Assembly (NCBI GenBank): GCA_035534855.1
Contig: DATLRD010000060.1
Span: 7,245-71,244, forward strand
DNA length: 64,000 nucleotides
DNA from: DATARH01 sp035534855
GTDB lineage: Bacteria > Pseudomonadota > Alphaproteobacteria > ATCC43930 > CGMCC-115725
Direction of reading: 5' to 3'
Shown: positions 43,215 to 51,047 of the stretch, piece by piece
Position numbering within the stretch: position 1 is the first letter of the stretch
Layout: every line of letters begins with the position of its first letter
Position numbers and translations under genes: made by a program
Notes under the pieces: model-generated
The model's input: the letters and a program-made list of their open reading frames with translations, nothing else
Told to the model about the DNA's origin: nothing
Database searches by the model: none

Positions 43215-44219
43215 CTACGCCTCAAGCCATTTCGGCACCGGCAGGTTCTTCTCCTCGAGGAAGGCCGGGTTAAACAATTTGGACTGATAGCGCGTGCCGG
43301 AATCGGCGAGGATCGTGACGATCGTCTTGCCTGGCCCCAGTTCACGGGCGAGGCGGATCGCGCCGCAGATGTTGATGCCGCTCGACCCGCCGAGCACCAG
43401 CCCTTCTTCCTGCACCAGATCGAACAGCACCGGCAGCATCTCCTCGTCGGTGATCTGGAACTGTCCGTCGGGGCGGAAGCCTTCGAGATTCTTGGTCTCG
43501 CGGTTGTTGCCGATGCCTTCGGTGATCGAGTTGCCTTCCGGCTTGAACTCCCGCCGCGCATACCAGCTATAGATGCCCGATCCCATGCAATCGGCCAGGT
43601 AGACCTTGATATTCGGGTTGCGCTGCTTGAGCGCGATGCCGACGCCGGACAGCGTGCCGCCGGTGCCGACCGCGCAGGTAAACCCGTCGACCTTGCCGTC
43701 GGTCTGCCGCCAGATTTCCGGGCCGGTCGTCTCGGCATGGCCGCGCCGGTTGGCGAGGTTGTCGAACTGGTTGGCCCAGATTGCGCCGTTCGGCTCGGTC
43801 GCGGCCAGCTCATCGGCGAGACGGCCGGAATAGCGCACGTAATTGTTGGGATTGCTGTAGGGCGCCGCCGGCACGAGGCGCAGATCGGCGCCGCACAGCC
43901 GCAGCATGTCCTTTTTTTCCTGGCTCTGGGTCTCGGGCATCACGATGACGGTGCGATAGCCGAGCGCGTTGCCGACCAGCACCAGCCCGATGCCGGTATT
44001 GCCCGCGGTGCCCTCGACGACGACGCCACCCGGGCGCAAGAGGCCGCGCTCTTCGGCGTCCTTGATGATGTAGAGCGCCGCGCGGTCCTTGACCGAGCCG
44101 CCGGGGTTGAGGAACTCGGCCTTGCCGAGGATCGTGCAGCCTGTCATCTCCGAGGCGCGGCGCAACTTGATCAACGGCGTGTTGCCGATCGAGCCGATGA
44201 AGCCGTCGCGGATGTCCAT
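43215..44219 (-). CDS. cysK: Cysteine synthase A-type enzyme
   Basis: The 334-residue PLP enzyme makes cysteine from O-acetylserine and sulfide, or condenses related substrates. The PLP lysine is Lys44 in NPGGSVKDRAALYI; EGTAGNTGIGL is the substrate loop and AVGTGGTLSGVGIAL holds the PLP phosphate. The C-terminal GGSSGIN loop is present. ATG 44219 has GGAGG seven bases upstream. No cys operon surrounds it. Confidence 0.9.
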   Translation of the reverse strand: MDIRDGFIGSIGNTPLIKLRRASEMTGCTILGKAEFLNPGGSVKDRAALYIIKDAEERGLLRPGGVVVEGTAGNTGIGLVLVGNALGYRTVIVMPETQSQEKKDMLRLCGADLRLVPAAPYSNPNNYVRYSGRLADELAATEPNGAIWANQFDNLANRRGHAETTGPEIWRQTDGKVDGFTCAVGTGGTLSGVGIALKQRNPNIKVYLADCMGSGIYSWYARREFKPEGNSITEGIGNNRETKNLEGFRPDGQFQITDEEMLPVLFDLVQEEGLVLGGSSGINICGAIRLARELGPGKTIVTILADSGTRYQSKLFNPAFLEEKNLPVPKWLEA

Positions 44220-44405
44220 ATTTCGCCTCCGGGCAACTGCATGACGCCAGGTCGCTGGGTGCAATATCGGGCGGCGGGCGCGATCGGGCAAGCGGAGGCG
44301 AGGGGCACGGCTCGTTGCATGCGTGGCGGGGGCGTTTCGGGCGGAGCAGCCGTCAATTAACCGTTTGTAAGTCTTCAATCCGTAAAGCTGCCCATTCGAA
44401 GAGGA

Positions 44406-46010
44406 ATGGCCGTGCCGGGTTCCTATCTGCAGCAGGCTAGATCTGTCATGATTCGGCACCGGTTCACGTTTCAGGACGCCGGCCTTATTACGGTCGTGGT
44501 GCTGATCGCACTCCTGTTCGCCTGGCAAATCGACCTCTTTCCCAATGCCCCCTCCCAACCCATCTACGAATACATCGTGGAGCTGGATGAGGCTCTGGCC
44601 GTGGCCGCGATGGGGTTCGCGCTGTTCGCGTGGACTCGCTTCCGGGCGCAAAGGCGTGAAATCGCCTGGCGCAGGGCGGCCGAAGGAGAGGCGCGCTCGC
44701 TCGCGTTCGAGGACCCGCTGACCGGATTGCCGAACCGGCGCCAATTCGACCATGCCTTAAAGGCGGCGCTTGCCGCCCCGCCGCGCGCCGGCGGAGCGCA
44801 CGCGGTGCTGATGATCGACCTCAACGGCTTCAAGCGGATCAACGACGTTCACGGCCATGCTGCCGGCGACGAAGCGCTGATCCAGGTGGCAATCCGCCTG
44901 CGTCAAGCGGTGCGCGGAGACGACCTTGTCGCGCGGCTGGGCGGCGACGAATTTGCGGTGCTCTCGCGCCACTTGACCGGGCCCGAGGCGGCCACCGGCC
45001 TGGCGTTGCGGATCATCAAGCAGTTGGAGGCCCCGGTCACCGCCGGCGGGGTTCCGCACCAGATGATGGGCGGGATCGGGCTGGCGCTCTCGCCGCAGGA
45101 CGGCAACGATGCGGCCGCGGTGCTGCGCAAGGCCGATGTCGCCCTCTATCGGGCGAAGACCGAGACGGTCAGCGCGCTGCGCTTCTTCGAACCGCAGATG
45201 GACGAAAGCATCCGCGAGCGCGATCAGCTCGAACGCGATCTGCGCGCCGCGATCGGCACCCCGGCGCTTCGCCCCTTCTACCAACCGCTGGTCGACTTGA
45301 AGACCGGGAAGATCATCGGGTTCGAGGCGCTGGCCCGCTGGAACCATCCGACGCTCGGGGAAATCCAGCCTAACCGGTTTATCCCGATCGCCGATGACAC
45401 CGGGCTGATCAGCAAGCTGACCGACACTCTGCTGCGTGAAGCGTGTCGCGATGCCGTCGCCTGGAGCGAGCCGGTGCAGCTGTCGTTCAACATTTCGCCG
45501 GTGCAGCTGAAGGACCGCACGCTGGCGCCCCGGCTGCTGAACATCCTTCGAGAAACCGGCCTTCCCCCCAACCGGCTGGAGGTGGAAGTGACCGAAAGCG
45601 CCCTGGTCAGCGATCTCGCCGCGGCGCAGGAAATTCTGGGTGCGATGCGGAATGCCGGGGTGCGGATCGCGCTCGACGATTTTGGCACCGGCTATTCCAG
45701 CCTTTATCACCTGCGCAATTTCAGCCTCGACAAGATCAAAATCGACCGGAGCTTTGTCAACGGCATGGCCTCCGACCCAAACGCAGCCGCGATCGTGCGC
45801 GCGCTGATCGGGCTGGGCACGGGATTGAGCCTGGCGGTCACGGCCGAGGGCGTCGAGGACTCCGACCAGCGATCGACGCTGATCAACGCCGGATGCACCC
45901 AGGCACAGGGCTTCCTGTTCGGAAAGGCGATACCGGCCGACGAAGTCCGCCTCCTCTTCGGCCGCGCGCATTCGCCGGCCGGCGCTCCGATACCGGCGCC
46001 CGCCAAGTAA
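44406..46010 (+). CDS. GGDEF-EAL protein, c-di-GMP turnover
   Basis: The 534-residue membrane protein has one or two N-terminal hydrophobic segments (LITVVVLIALLFAWQIDLF; VAAMGFALFAW), then a GGDEF domain with an intact RLGGDEF at ~177-183 and an intact inhibitory I-site RGDD five residues before it. An EAL domain follows with EAL at 307-309, DDFGTGYSSL and TAEGVED. Both active sites look complete, so it could both make and degrade c-di-GMP. No sensor domain. ATG 44406 follows GAAGAGGA. Confidence 0.9.
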   Translation: MAVPGSYLQQARSVMIRHRFTFQDAGLITVVVLIALLFAWQIDLFPNAPSQPIYEYIVELDEALAVAAMGFALFAWTRFRAQRREIAWRRAAEGEARSLAFEDPLTGLPNRRQFDHALKAALAAPPRAGGAHAVLMIDLNGFKRINDVHGHAAGDEALIQVAIRLRQAVRGDDLVARLGGDEFAVLSRHLTGPEAATGLALRIIKQLEAPVTAGGVPHQMMGGIGLALSPQDGNDAAAVLRKADVALYRAKTETVSALRFFEPQMDESIRERDQLERDLRAAIGTPALRPFYQPLVDLKTGKIIGFEALARWNHPTLGEIQPNRFIPIADDTGLISKLTDTLLREACRDAVAWSEPVQLSFNISPVQLKDRTLAPRLLNILRETGLPPNRLEVEVTESALVSDLAAAQEILGAMRNAGVRIALDDFGTGYSSLYHLRNFSLDKIKIDRSFVNGMASDPNAAAIVRALIGLGTGLSLAVTAEGVEDSDQRSTLINAGCTQAQGFLFGKAIPADEVRLLFGRAHSPAGAPIPAPAK

Positions 46011-46105
46011 GGCGGGCAAACGCTAGGCCCCGCCCGCGCCGCCTTCCCGGTTCACCTTACTTAGCTTAGAAGTGGCCGTCGCCGTCGCCAGCGGAGTGTT
46101 GCCGG

Positions 46106-47272
46106 ATGACAGAGAGGGCCGAGGACCAGCTGTTTCCGATCGCCGAGACTGAGCGATCGACCGGCCTCTTGCCGTCGCAGATGCTGCGCGCCGCGGTCAA
46201 GCTCGGCCACGAAATCCTCGCCTCTGAGCCGATCGCCGACGACCAGATCCAGCCGGCCAGCATCGACCTGCGGCTCGGCGAGGTCGCCTATCGGGTGCGG
46301 GCGAGCTTTCTGCCGGGCCTGCGGCACACGGTGCGCGACAAGCTCGACCAGCTGTCGATGCACCGGATCGACCTGACCCGCGGCGCGGTGCTCGAAAAGG
46401 ACTGCGTCTATATCGTGCCGCTGCTGGAGATGGTGGCGCTGCGCAGCCGCACGACCGCGGCGGCGAACCCGAAAAGCTCGACCGGCCGGCTCGACGTGTT
46501 CGCCCGAATCATCACCGACCATGCCGTCGAGTTCGACCGGGTGCGCGACGGCTACAAGGGACCGATTTACGCCGAAATCTCGCCGCGCGCCTTCAGCATC
46601 CTGGTGCGCACCGGCTCGCGCCTCGTGCAGTTGCGGATTCGCCGCGGCTCGCCGCCGTTCAGCGACACCGCGCTCCGCCGGCTGCACGCCGCGATCGGGC
46701 TGGTCGAGACGCCCGAGGGCGATGCCGGCAGCGCCGATGCGATCCGCGATGGCATCGCCTTTACCGTCGACGTGTCGGGCGACCGCGACAACGGGGCGGT
46801 CGGCTACAAGGCGCGGCGCCATACCGATGTGATCGATGTCGACCGCATCGACCATTACGACCCGCGCGATTTCTGGGAGCCGGTCTATTCCCTCCGCGGC
46901 GAGGGGATCGTGCTCGACCCCAACGATTTCTATGTGCTGGCGTCGCGCGAGGCGGTCGTCGTGCCGCCCGATTACGCCGCCGAGATGCTGCCGTATTACA
47001 CGTTTGTCGGCGAGTTCCGGGTGCATTACGCGGGGTTTTTCGACCCCGGCTTCGGCGCCGCGGAGACCGGCGGCAGCGGCAGCCGCGCGGTCCTCGAAGT
47101 GCGCTCGCACGAGGTGCCGTTTCTGATCGAGCACGGGCAGACCGTCGGCCGGCTCGTCTACGAGCGGCTGATCGCGCGGCCCGACAAGCTCTATGGCGGG
47201 GCGATCGGCTCGTCGTATCAACGCCAGGGGCTGGCGCTATCGAAGCACTTCAAGAGGTTGCCGATCAGGTAG
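46106..47272 (+). CDS. dcd: 2'-deoxycytidine 5'-triphosphate deaminase, double-length
   Basis: The 388-residue protein is about twice the usual Dcd length, as in alphaproteobacteria where two copies of the fold are fused. PIADDQIQPASIDLRLGEVAYRV marks the first copy and EGIVLDPNDFYVLASREAVVVPPDYAAEM the second; FFDPGFG follows. It deaminates dCTP to dUTP on the route to dTTP. The last eight bases overlap the convergent Nudix gene. Confidence 0.92.
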   Translation: MTERAEDQLFPIAETERSTGLLPSQMLRAAVKLGHEILASEPIADDQIQPASIDLRLGEVAYRVRASFLPGLRHTVRDKLDQLSMHRIDLTRGAVLEKDCVYIVPLLEMVALRSRTTAAANPKSSTGRLDVFARIITDHAVEFDRVRDGYKGPIYAEISPRAFSILVRTGSRLVQLRIRRGSPPFSDTALRRLHAAIGLVETPEGDAGSADAIRDGIAFTVDVSGDRDNGAVGYKARRHTDVIDVDRIDHYDPRDFWEPVYSLRGEGIVLDPNDFYVLASREAVVVPPDYAAEMLPYYTFVGEFRVHYAGFFDPGFGAAETGGSGSRAVLEVRSHEVPFLIEHGQTVGRLVYERLIARPDKLYGGAIGSSYQRQGLALSKHFKRLPIR

Positions 47273-47906
47273 CGAACCCCCACGCCGTCCTGACCCGCCC
47301 TCTGTTCCGCAGCAGCCAATAGAGGCAGACGAGGGTGTGACCCGTGTCGATCTGTCCGGCATCGACCATTGCCTCAACCTCGGTCCAGGGTTTGACGACG
47401 ACGCGGATGTCTTCCTCTTCCTCCGGCTTGCCGTGGATTCCGGCGGCAAGCCGCGCGTCGACACGGCCGCAAAACAGCATCACGCTTTCGTCCGAGGCGC
47501 CGGGCGAGGGAAGATAGCGCTGGATCGGGATCAATTCGCCGAGCACGTCGATCCCGGCTTCTTCCAGGGTCTCGCGGCGGGCGACCGCCTCGTAGGTCTC
47601 GCCGGCTTCGACGAGGCCGGCGACGACTTCGAGCTGCCATGGCGAGCAGCCGGAATAGATCGGCGGCAGGCGCAGCTGCTCGACGAGCACGAGTTCGTCG
47701 CGGCCGGGGTCGTAAAGCACGATCGCGACCGCGTCGCCGCGCCGCAACACGTCATAGCATCGCTCGCCGCTCCACTCGCCGGAAAACAGCCGGTGGCGGA
47801 ACCGGACCACATCGACCCGCAGAAAGCGCGAGAAGCCGATCTCGACCTGCGCGATCTCGATATCGGGATGCTCGGGGATGGTGGCCGAAAGCACCGGTGC
47901 GACCAT
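47265..47906 (-). CDS. Nudix hydrolase, ADP-ribose pyrophosphatase-like
   Basis: The 213-residue protein has a complete Nudix box, GLVEAGETYEAVARRETLEEAG (residues about 97-118), matching Gx5Ex7REUxEExGU. The N-terminal domain-swapping segment and ELVLVEQLRLPP resemble NudF-type ADP-ribose pyrophosphatases, which are Mg-dependent dimers. Length and C-terminal DTGHTLVCLYWLL fit. Confidence 0.88.
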   Translation of the reverse strand: MVAPVLSATIPEHPDIEIAQVEIGFSRFLRVDVVRFRHRLFSGEWSGERCYDVLRRGDAVAIVLYDPGRDELVLVEQLRLPPIYSGCSPWQLEVVAGLVEAGETYEAVARRETLEEAGIDVLGELIPIQRYLPSPGASDESVMLFCGRVDARLAAGIHGKPEEEEDIRVVVKPWTEVEAMVDAGQIDTGHTLVCLYWLLRNRGRVRTAWGFAT

Positions 47907-47921
47907 TCGACCTCCTCCGGG

Positions 47922-48260
47922 CTACGCGATGAGCGGCTCGTCGAGCACCGCCTCGACCGTGCCGCCATCGATTTCGACAACCCACAAATCCGGGTCGCGG
48001 GCACGCTGGCGGGCGATATAGCGGTCGGCTTCTTCCTCGGGCACCGGCGCGGGGCCGGTCGCGCGCATCCAGCCGAGCGCGCCGTCGGAGCCGCGGGCCT
48101 GCGCCAATACCGAGGCGCCGCCGGCGCGGTCGCAGAACTTGAGCAGAACCGCCCCGGCATCGCTATCGCCGCGCGCCGTCACCGCGACCCCGATCGCCGA
48201 GATATCGCAGCGCCGAATCAGCGCCTTGACCCAGATGCCGCTCTTGAGCCGCGCCTCCAT
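47922..48260 (-). CDS. DUF1491 family protein
   Basis: The 112-residue protein has the DUF1491 pattern MEARLKSGIWVKALIRRCDISAIGVAV, KFCDRAGGASVLAQAR, WMRATG and DPDLWVVEIDG. Function unknown; typical of alphaproteobacteria. The ATG at 48260 is preferred over one at 48305 because the conserved part begins there and the longer form would overlap the upstream gene. Confidence 0.78.
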   Translation of the reverse strand: MEARLKSGIWVKALIRRCDISAIGVAVTARGDSDAGAVLLKFCDRAGGASVLAQARGSDGALGWMRATGPAPVPEEEADRYIARQRARDPDLWVVEIDGGTVEAVLDEPLIA

Positions 48261-48270
48261 CCGCGCCGGC

Positions 48271-48750
48271 TCAGGGACGTTCCATGCGGTCGAGCCCGAC
48301 GACATCGCGGTCGCGGTAGATCACCACGAGATGGCTGGGGTCGAGCAGCACATAGGTGCTGGTGCCGTGGTCGCAGCCCATTTCGGCGACCGGATAGACC
48401 GGCGCCTTGAGCATCGCCGTCAGCTGGTTGCGCACATCGGGCTGCGACGCGGTGGTTCCGACCAGCGAATCCCGCGTCATCCGGCCGTAACGAAAGAAAT
48501 AGCCGCCGTTACACTGCGCTGCCGTGATCGGGACCCGATTGCCCTTGGGCGGCGCCAGCTCGACCGTGCTGTTGTTGAAGGCGATCTCGTCGTGGTCGGC
48601 GGTCTGCCACACGCCGAAGAACGGGTTGTCCGACGGCGGCGTCGAGGTCGCGCCGAACTGGGCGCAGGCGGCCGGGATCAGCGCCGCAGCCATCACCGCC
48701 AAGCGCAGCAGGGAGTGGCAAATCCCAGAGCGCGGCGCGGATTGCGACAT
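48271..48750 (-). CDS. Putative lipoprotein, 159 aa
   Basis: The protein has a lipobox (AALIPAACAQ) after a hydrophobic stretch. The mature part starts DNPFFGVWQTADHDEIAF and has TSTYVLLDPSHLVVIYRDRDVVGLDRM. I recognise no family; the FFGVWQT start resembles lipocalin-like or META-like small barrels, without being diagnostic. It is 10 bases upstream of DUF1491 and 80 bases downstream of the acyl-AMP ligase stop. Confidence 0.55.
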   Translation of the reverse strand: MSQSAPRSGICHSLLRLAVMAAALIPAACAQFGATSTPPSDNPFFGVWQTADHDEIAFNNSTVELAPPKGNRVPITAAQCNGGYFFRYGRMTRDSLVGTTASQPDVRNQLTAMLKAPVYPVAEMGCDHGTSTYVLLDPSHLVVIYRDRDVVGLDRMERP

Positions 48751-48829
48751 GGATTCCTACCGATGAGGCACAAAAGGAAACGTCTGGCTCAAGTATCACG
48801 GCATTGCCGGTCGGGCAAACGCGGCGCGT

Positions 48830-50557
48830 TCACAACAGGTCGAGCCCGCCGTCGAGCCACAGCTGTCGGCTGAGCGCCCGCTGCACCTTGCCGCTCGTGG
48901 TTTTCGGCAGGGCGCCAGGGCGCAGCAGCGTTACCGCAAACGGCGCGATGTCGTGTTCGGCGACCACCGCCTCGCGAACCCGCCGCGTCAATTCGTCCGA
49001 ATCGAGCCGGTGCCGATAGCTGCGCTCGATCTCCTGCACCACGACGAGGCGCTCGTCTCCGTCCGGATCGACGGTCGCGAACGCGGCGGCGCCGTGCTGC
49101 GCCAGCGCCGGATGCGCGGTCTCGACCGTATGCTCGATATCCTGCGGGTAGTGGTTGGTGCCGCGGATGATGATGACGTCCTTGATCCGCCCGGTGACAA
49201 ACAGCTCGCCGGCACCATCGACAAAGCCGAGATCGCCGGTGCGCAGCCATGCCGGCTCCTCTTCGCCGGCGATCGTCGCTGCAAAGGCGTCGGCGCCGGC
49301 TTGCGGATTGCTCCAATAGCCGCCGGCGATGTTGGGCCCGGCCACCCAGATTTCGCCGATCTCGTCCGGACCGAGGCGGCGCCGGGTCTCCCGCTCGACG
49401 ATGGCGATCCGCTCGCCGATCAACTGGGCGCCGCAGCCGACGGCGAGCCGCGCATCGGCGTCGCCCTGTGGCGGCGCAACTCGGTTCCGCTGCAATTCGT
49501 CGCGGCTGAGGCGGCGGTAAACCGGGCCGTCGGCCCGTGTGCGGGCGGCGATCAGCACTCCCGCCTCGGCCATGCCGTACGCCGGGGTGACCGCCCTGCG
49601 GGCAAAACCGTGCCGGGCGAACGTCTCGGCAAACCGGTCGATCGTGCCGGCCCGGACCGGCTCGGCCCCGTTTACCGCGACCCGCCAGGCCGACAGGTCC
49701 ACCCCCTCCATTTGCTCGGGGCGATAGCGCGACACGCACAAATCGTAGGCGAAATTGGGCGCGCCGGAGAAATCGGCCCGGTATTCGCCGATCGCGCGCA
49801 GCCAGTTCAGCGGCCGCTGTAGAAAGGCCACCGGCGACATCAGCACCTGCGGCGCACCGGCATAAAACGAATGCAGCAGGTGCAGGATCAGGCCCATGTC
49901 GTGGTAATGCGGCAGCCACGTCGCCAGCGTCGATGTTCGCGTCGTGCCGAACGCGGCCTGGATCATCGCCAGGTTGGCGAGCAGGCTGGCGTGGCTGACG
50001 ACCACCCCTTTCGGGGCCGAGGTCGAGCCCGAGGTGTATTGCAGGATCGCGATGTCCTCGGCTGCCGGGTCGGCGGGTAAGCCGCGCGCGACGCGGTCAA
50101 CGGGTTCATCCCCGTCGGTCGCCAGCCACGCCAGCCGGTCGGCGGGAAACCGCCCGGTCAAATCTCCGCGCGCCCCGGCGATCAGCGCGGCGGTCGACAG
50201 CGCGAGGCGCGGCGTGCAATCGGTGAGGATCGCGGCGCTCGCATCACGCGCGCCGTGCCGCCGGGGCAGCATCAACGGCACCGCGATGATTCCGGCATAG
50301 AGGCAGCCGAACAGCGCAACGACGAACTCTATCCCGCTCGGAAACAACAGCAGCGCCCGCTCGCCGCGCGGCGCCTGGGCCGCGATCCGCACCGCGAGCG
50401 CACGGGCGCGCCGGTCGAGTTCGCCAAAGCTGATCGCCGCTTCCTCGCCACCGCGATCAGCGAGAAACACATATGCGCGCCGGTCGGGCATGGCGGCAGC
50501 GTGTCGCCGCAGCAACGCGACCAGCGATGCCGGCTTTGGTTCAGCCGGCGCCGTCAT
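48830..50557 (-). CDS. Fatty acyl-AMP ligase
   Basis: A 575-residue ANL adenylating enzyme in the FAAL class, which activates fatty acids as acyl-AMP and loads them onto an acyl carrier protein rather than CoA. Seen are LQYTSGSTSAPKGVVVSH (ATP loop), TWLPHYHDMGLI and FVTGRIKDVIIIRGTNHYPQDIEHT, both typical of FAALs. The start at 50557 overlaps the end of the ACP gene by 17 bases, so the two are coupled. Product is probably an acyl-ACP for lipid, glycolipid or lipopeptide assembly. No polyketide or peptide synthetase adjoins it. Confidence 0.9.
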   Translation of the reverse strand: MTAPAEPKPASLVALLRRHAAAMPDRRAYVFLADRGGEEAAISFGELDRRARALAVRIAAQAPRGERALLLFPSGIEFVVALFGCLYAGIIAVPLMLPRRHGARDASAAILTDCTPRLALSTAALIAGARGDLTGRFPADRLAWLATDGDEPVDRVARGLPADPAAEDIAILQYTSGSTSAPKGVVVSHASLLANLAMIQAAFGTTRTSTLATWLPHYHDMGLILHLLHSFYAGAPQVLMSPVAFLQRPLNWLRAIGEYRADFSGAPNFAYDLCVSRYRPEQMEGVDLSAWRVAVNGAEPVRAGTIDRFAETFARHGFARRAVTPAYGMAEAGVLIAARTRADGPVYRRLSRDELQRNRVAPPQGDADARLAVGCGAQLIGERIAIVERETRRRLGPDEIGEIWVAGPNIAGGYWSNPQAGADAFAATIAGEEEPAWLRTGDLGFVDGAGELFVTGRIKDVIIIRGTNHYPQDIEHTVETAHPALAQHGAAAFATVDPDGDERLVVVQEIERSYRHRLDSDELTRRVREAVVAEHDIAPFAVTLLRPGALPKTTSGKVQRALSRQLWLDGGLDLL

Positions 50558-50810
50558 CCTCCGCCCCGCCGGCCAGATGGCGCGCCAGCCGCGAAATCGT
50601 CGGGTAATCGCCGACGATCTCGGGCGCCAGCTCGCGGCCCAGCCAATCTTCCAGTTCGACGACGAAATACACCGAGGTGGCCGAATCGAGCCCCATCTCG
50701 GCAAAGGTCGCATCGGGGGCGACCGGCGCCGCGGGAAAGTCGATCATCCGCTGCAGGCAGGCAACGCACCAGTCGCGGATTTCGGCTTCGCTTATCGACG
50801 CCGGCGGCAA
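50541..50810 (-). CDS. Acyl carrier protein, partner of the acyl-AMP ligase
   Basis: The 89-residue protein has a phosphopantetheine site, FAEMGLDSATSVYFV, with Ser43 as the attachment residue, and the surrounding helices of an ACP (WLGRELAPEIVGDYPTISRLARHLAG). The start is taken as TTG 50810 because AAGGAG lies eight bases upstream (50819-50824); no ATG fits. It ends inside the acyl-AMP ligase gene, so its acyl group most probably comes from that enzyme. Confidence 0.83.
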   Translation of the reverse strand: MPPASISEAEIRDWCVACLQRMIDFPAAPVAPDATFAEMGLDSATSVYFVVELEDWLGRELAPEIVGDYPTISRLARHLAGGAEDDGAG

Positions 50811-51047
50811 GACGCGATCTCCTTCGGCAGCATCGTGGCACCGCAATGATTTGCGGCTATAACACATAGCGCACAATATGTTGTAGCCTTGGTAACCTCG
50901 GCTACCGCCTCTATTGCCAGCGCGCGGGCGCGGACGCTACAGTGGCCCCCCAGGCGGGTCAAGAGGTTGGCCGGCGATGGGTCACCGCACCTTATGTGAC
51001 CGGCGGATGTCTGACGCGATGATGCAACGGCGACCGGGTTCCGATCA
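50811..51047. other. Intergenic region between divergent ACP and WcbI-fusion genes
   Basis: These 237 bases hold the promoters of both arms. It is somewhat AT-richer near 50860-50890 and has an inverted repeat, GTAGCC/GGCTAC, around 50885-50907. No gene was found. Confidence 0.4.
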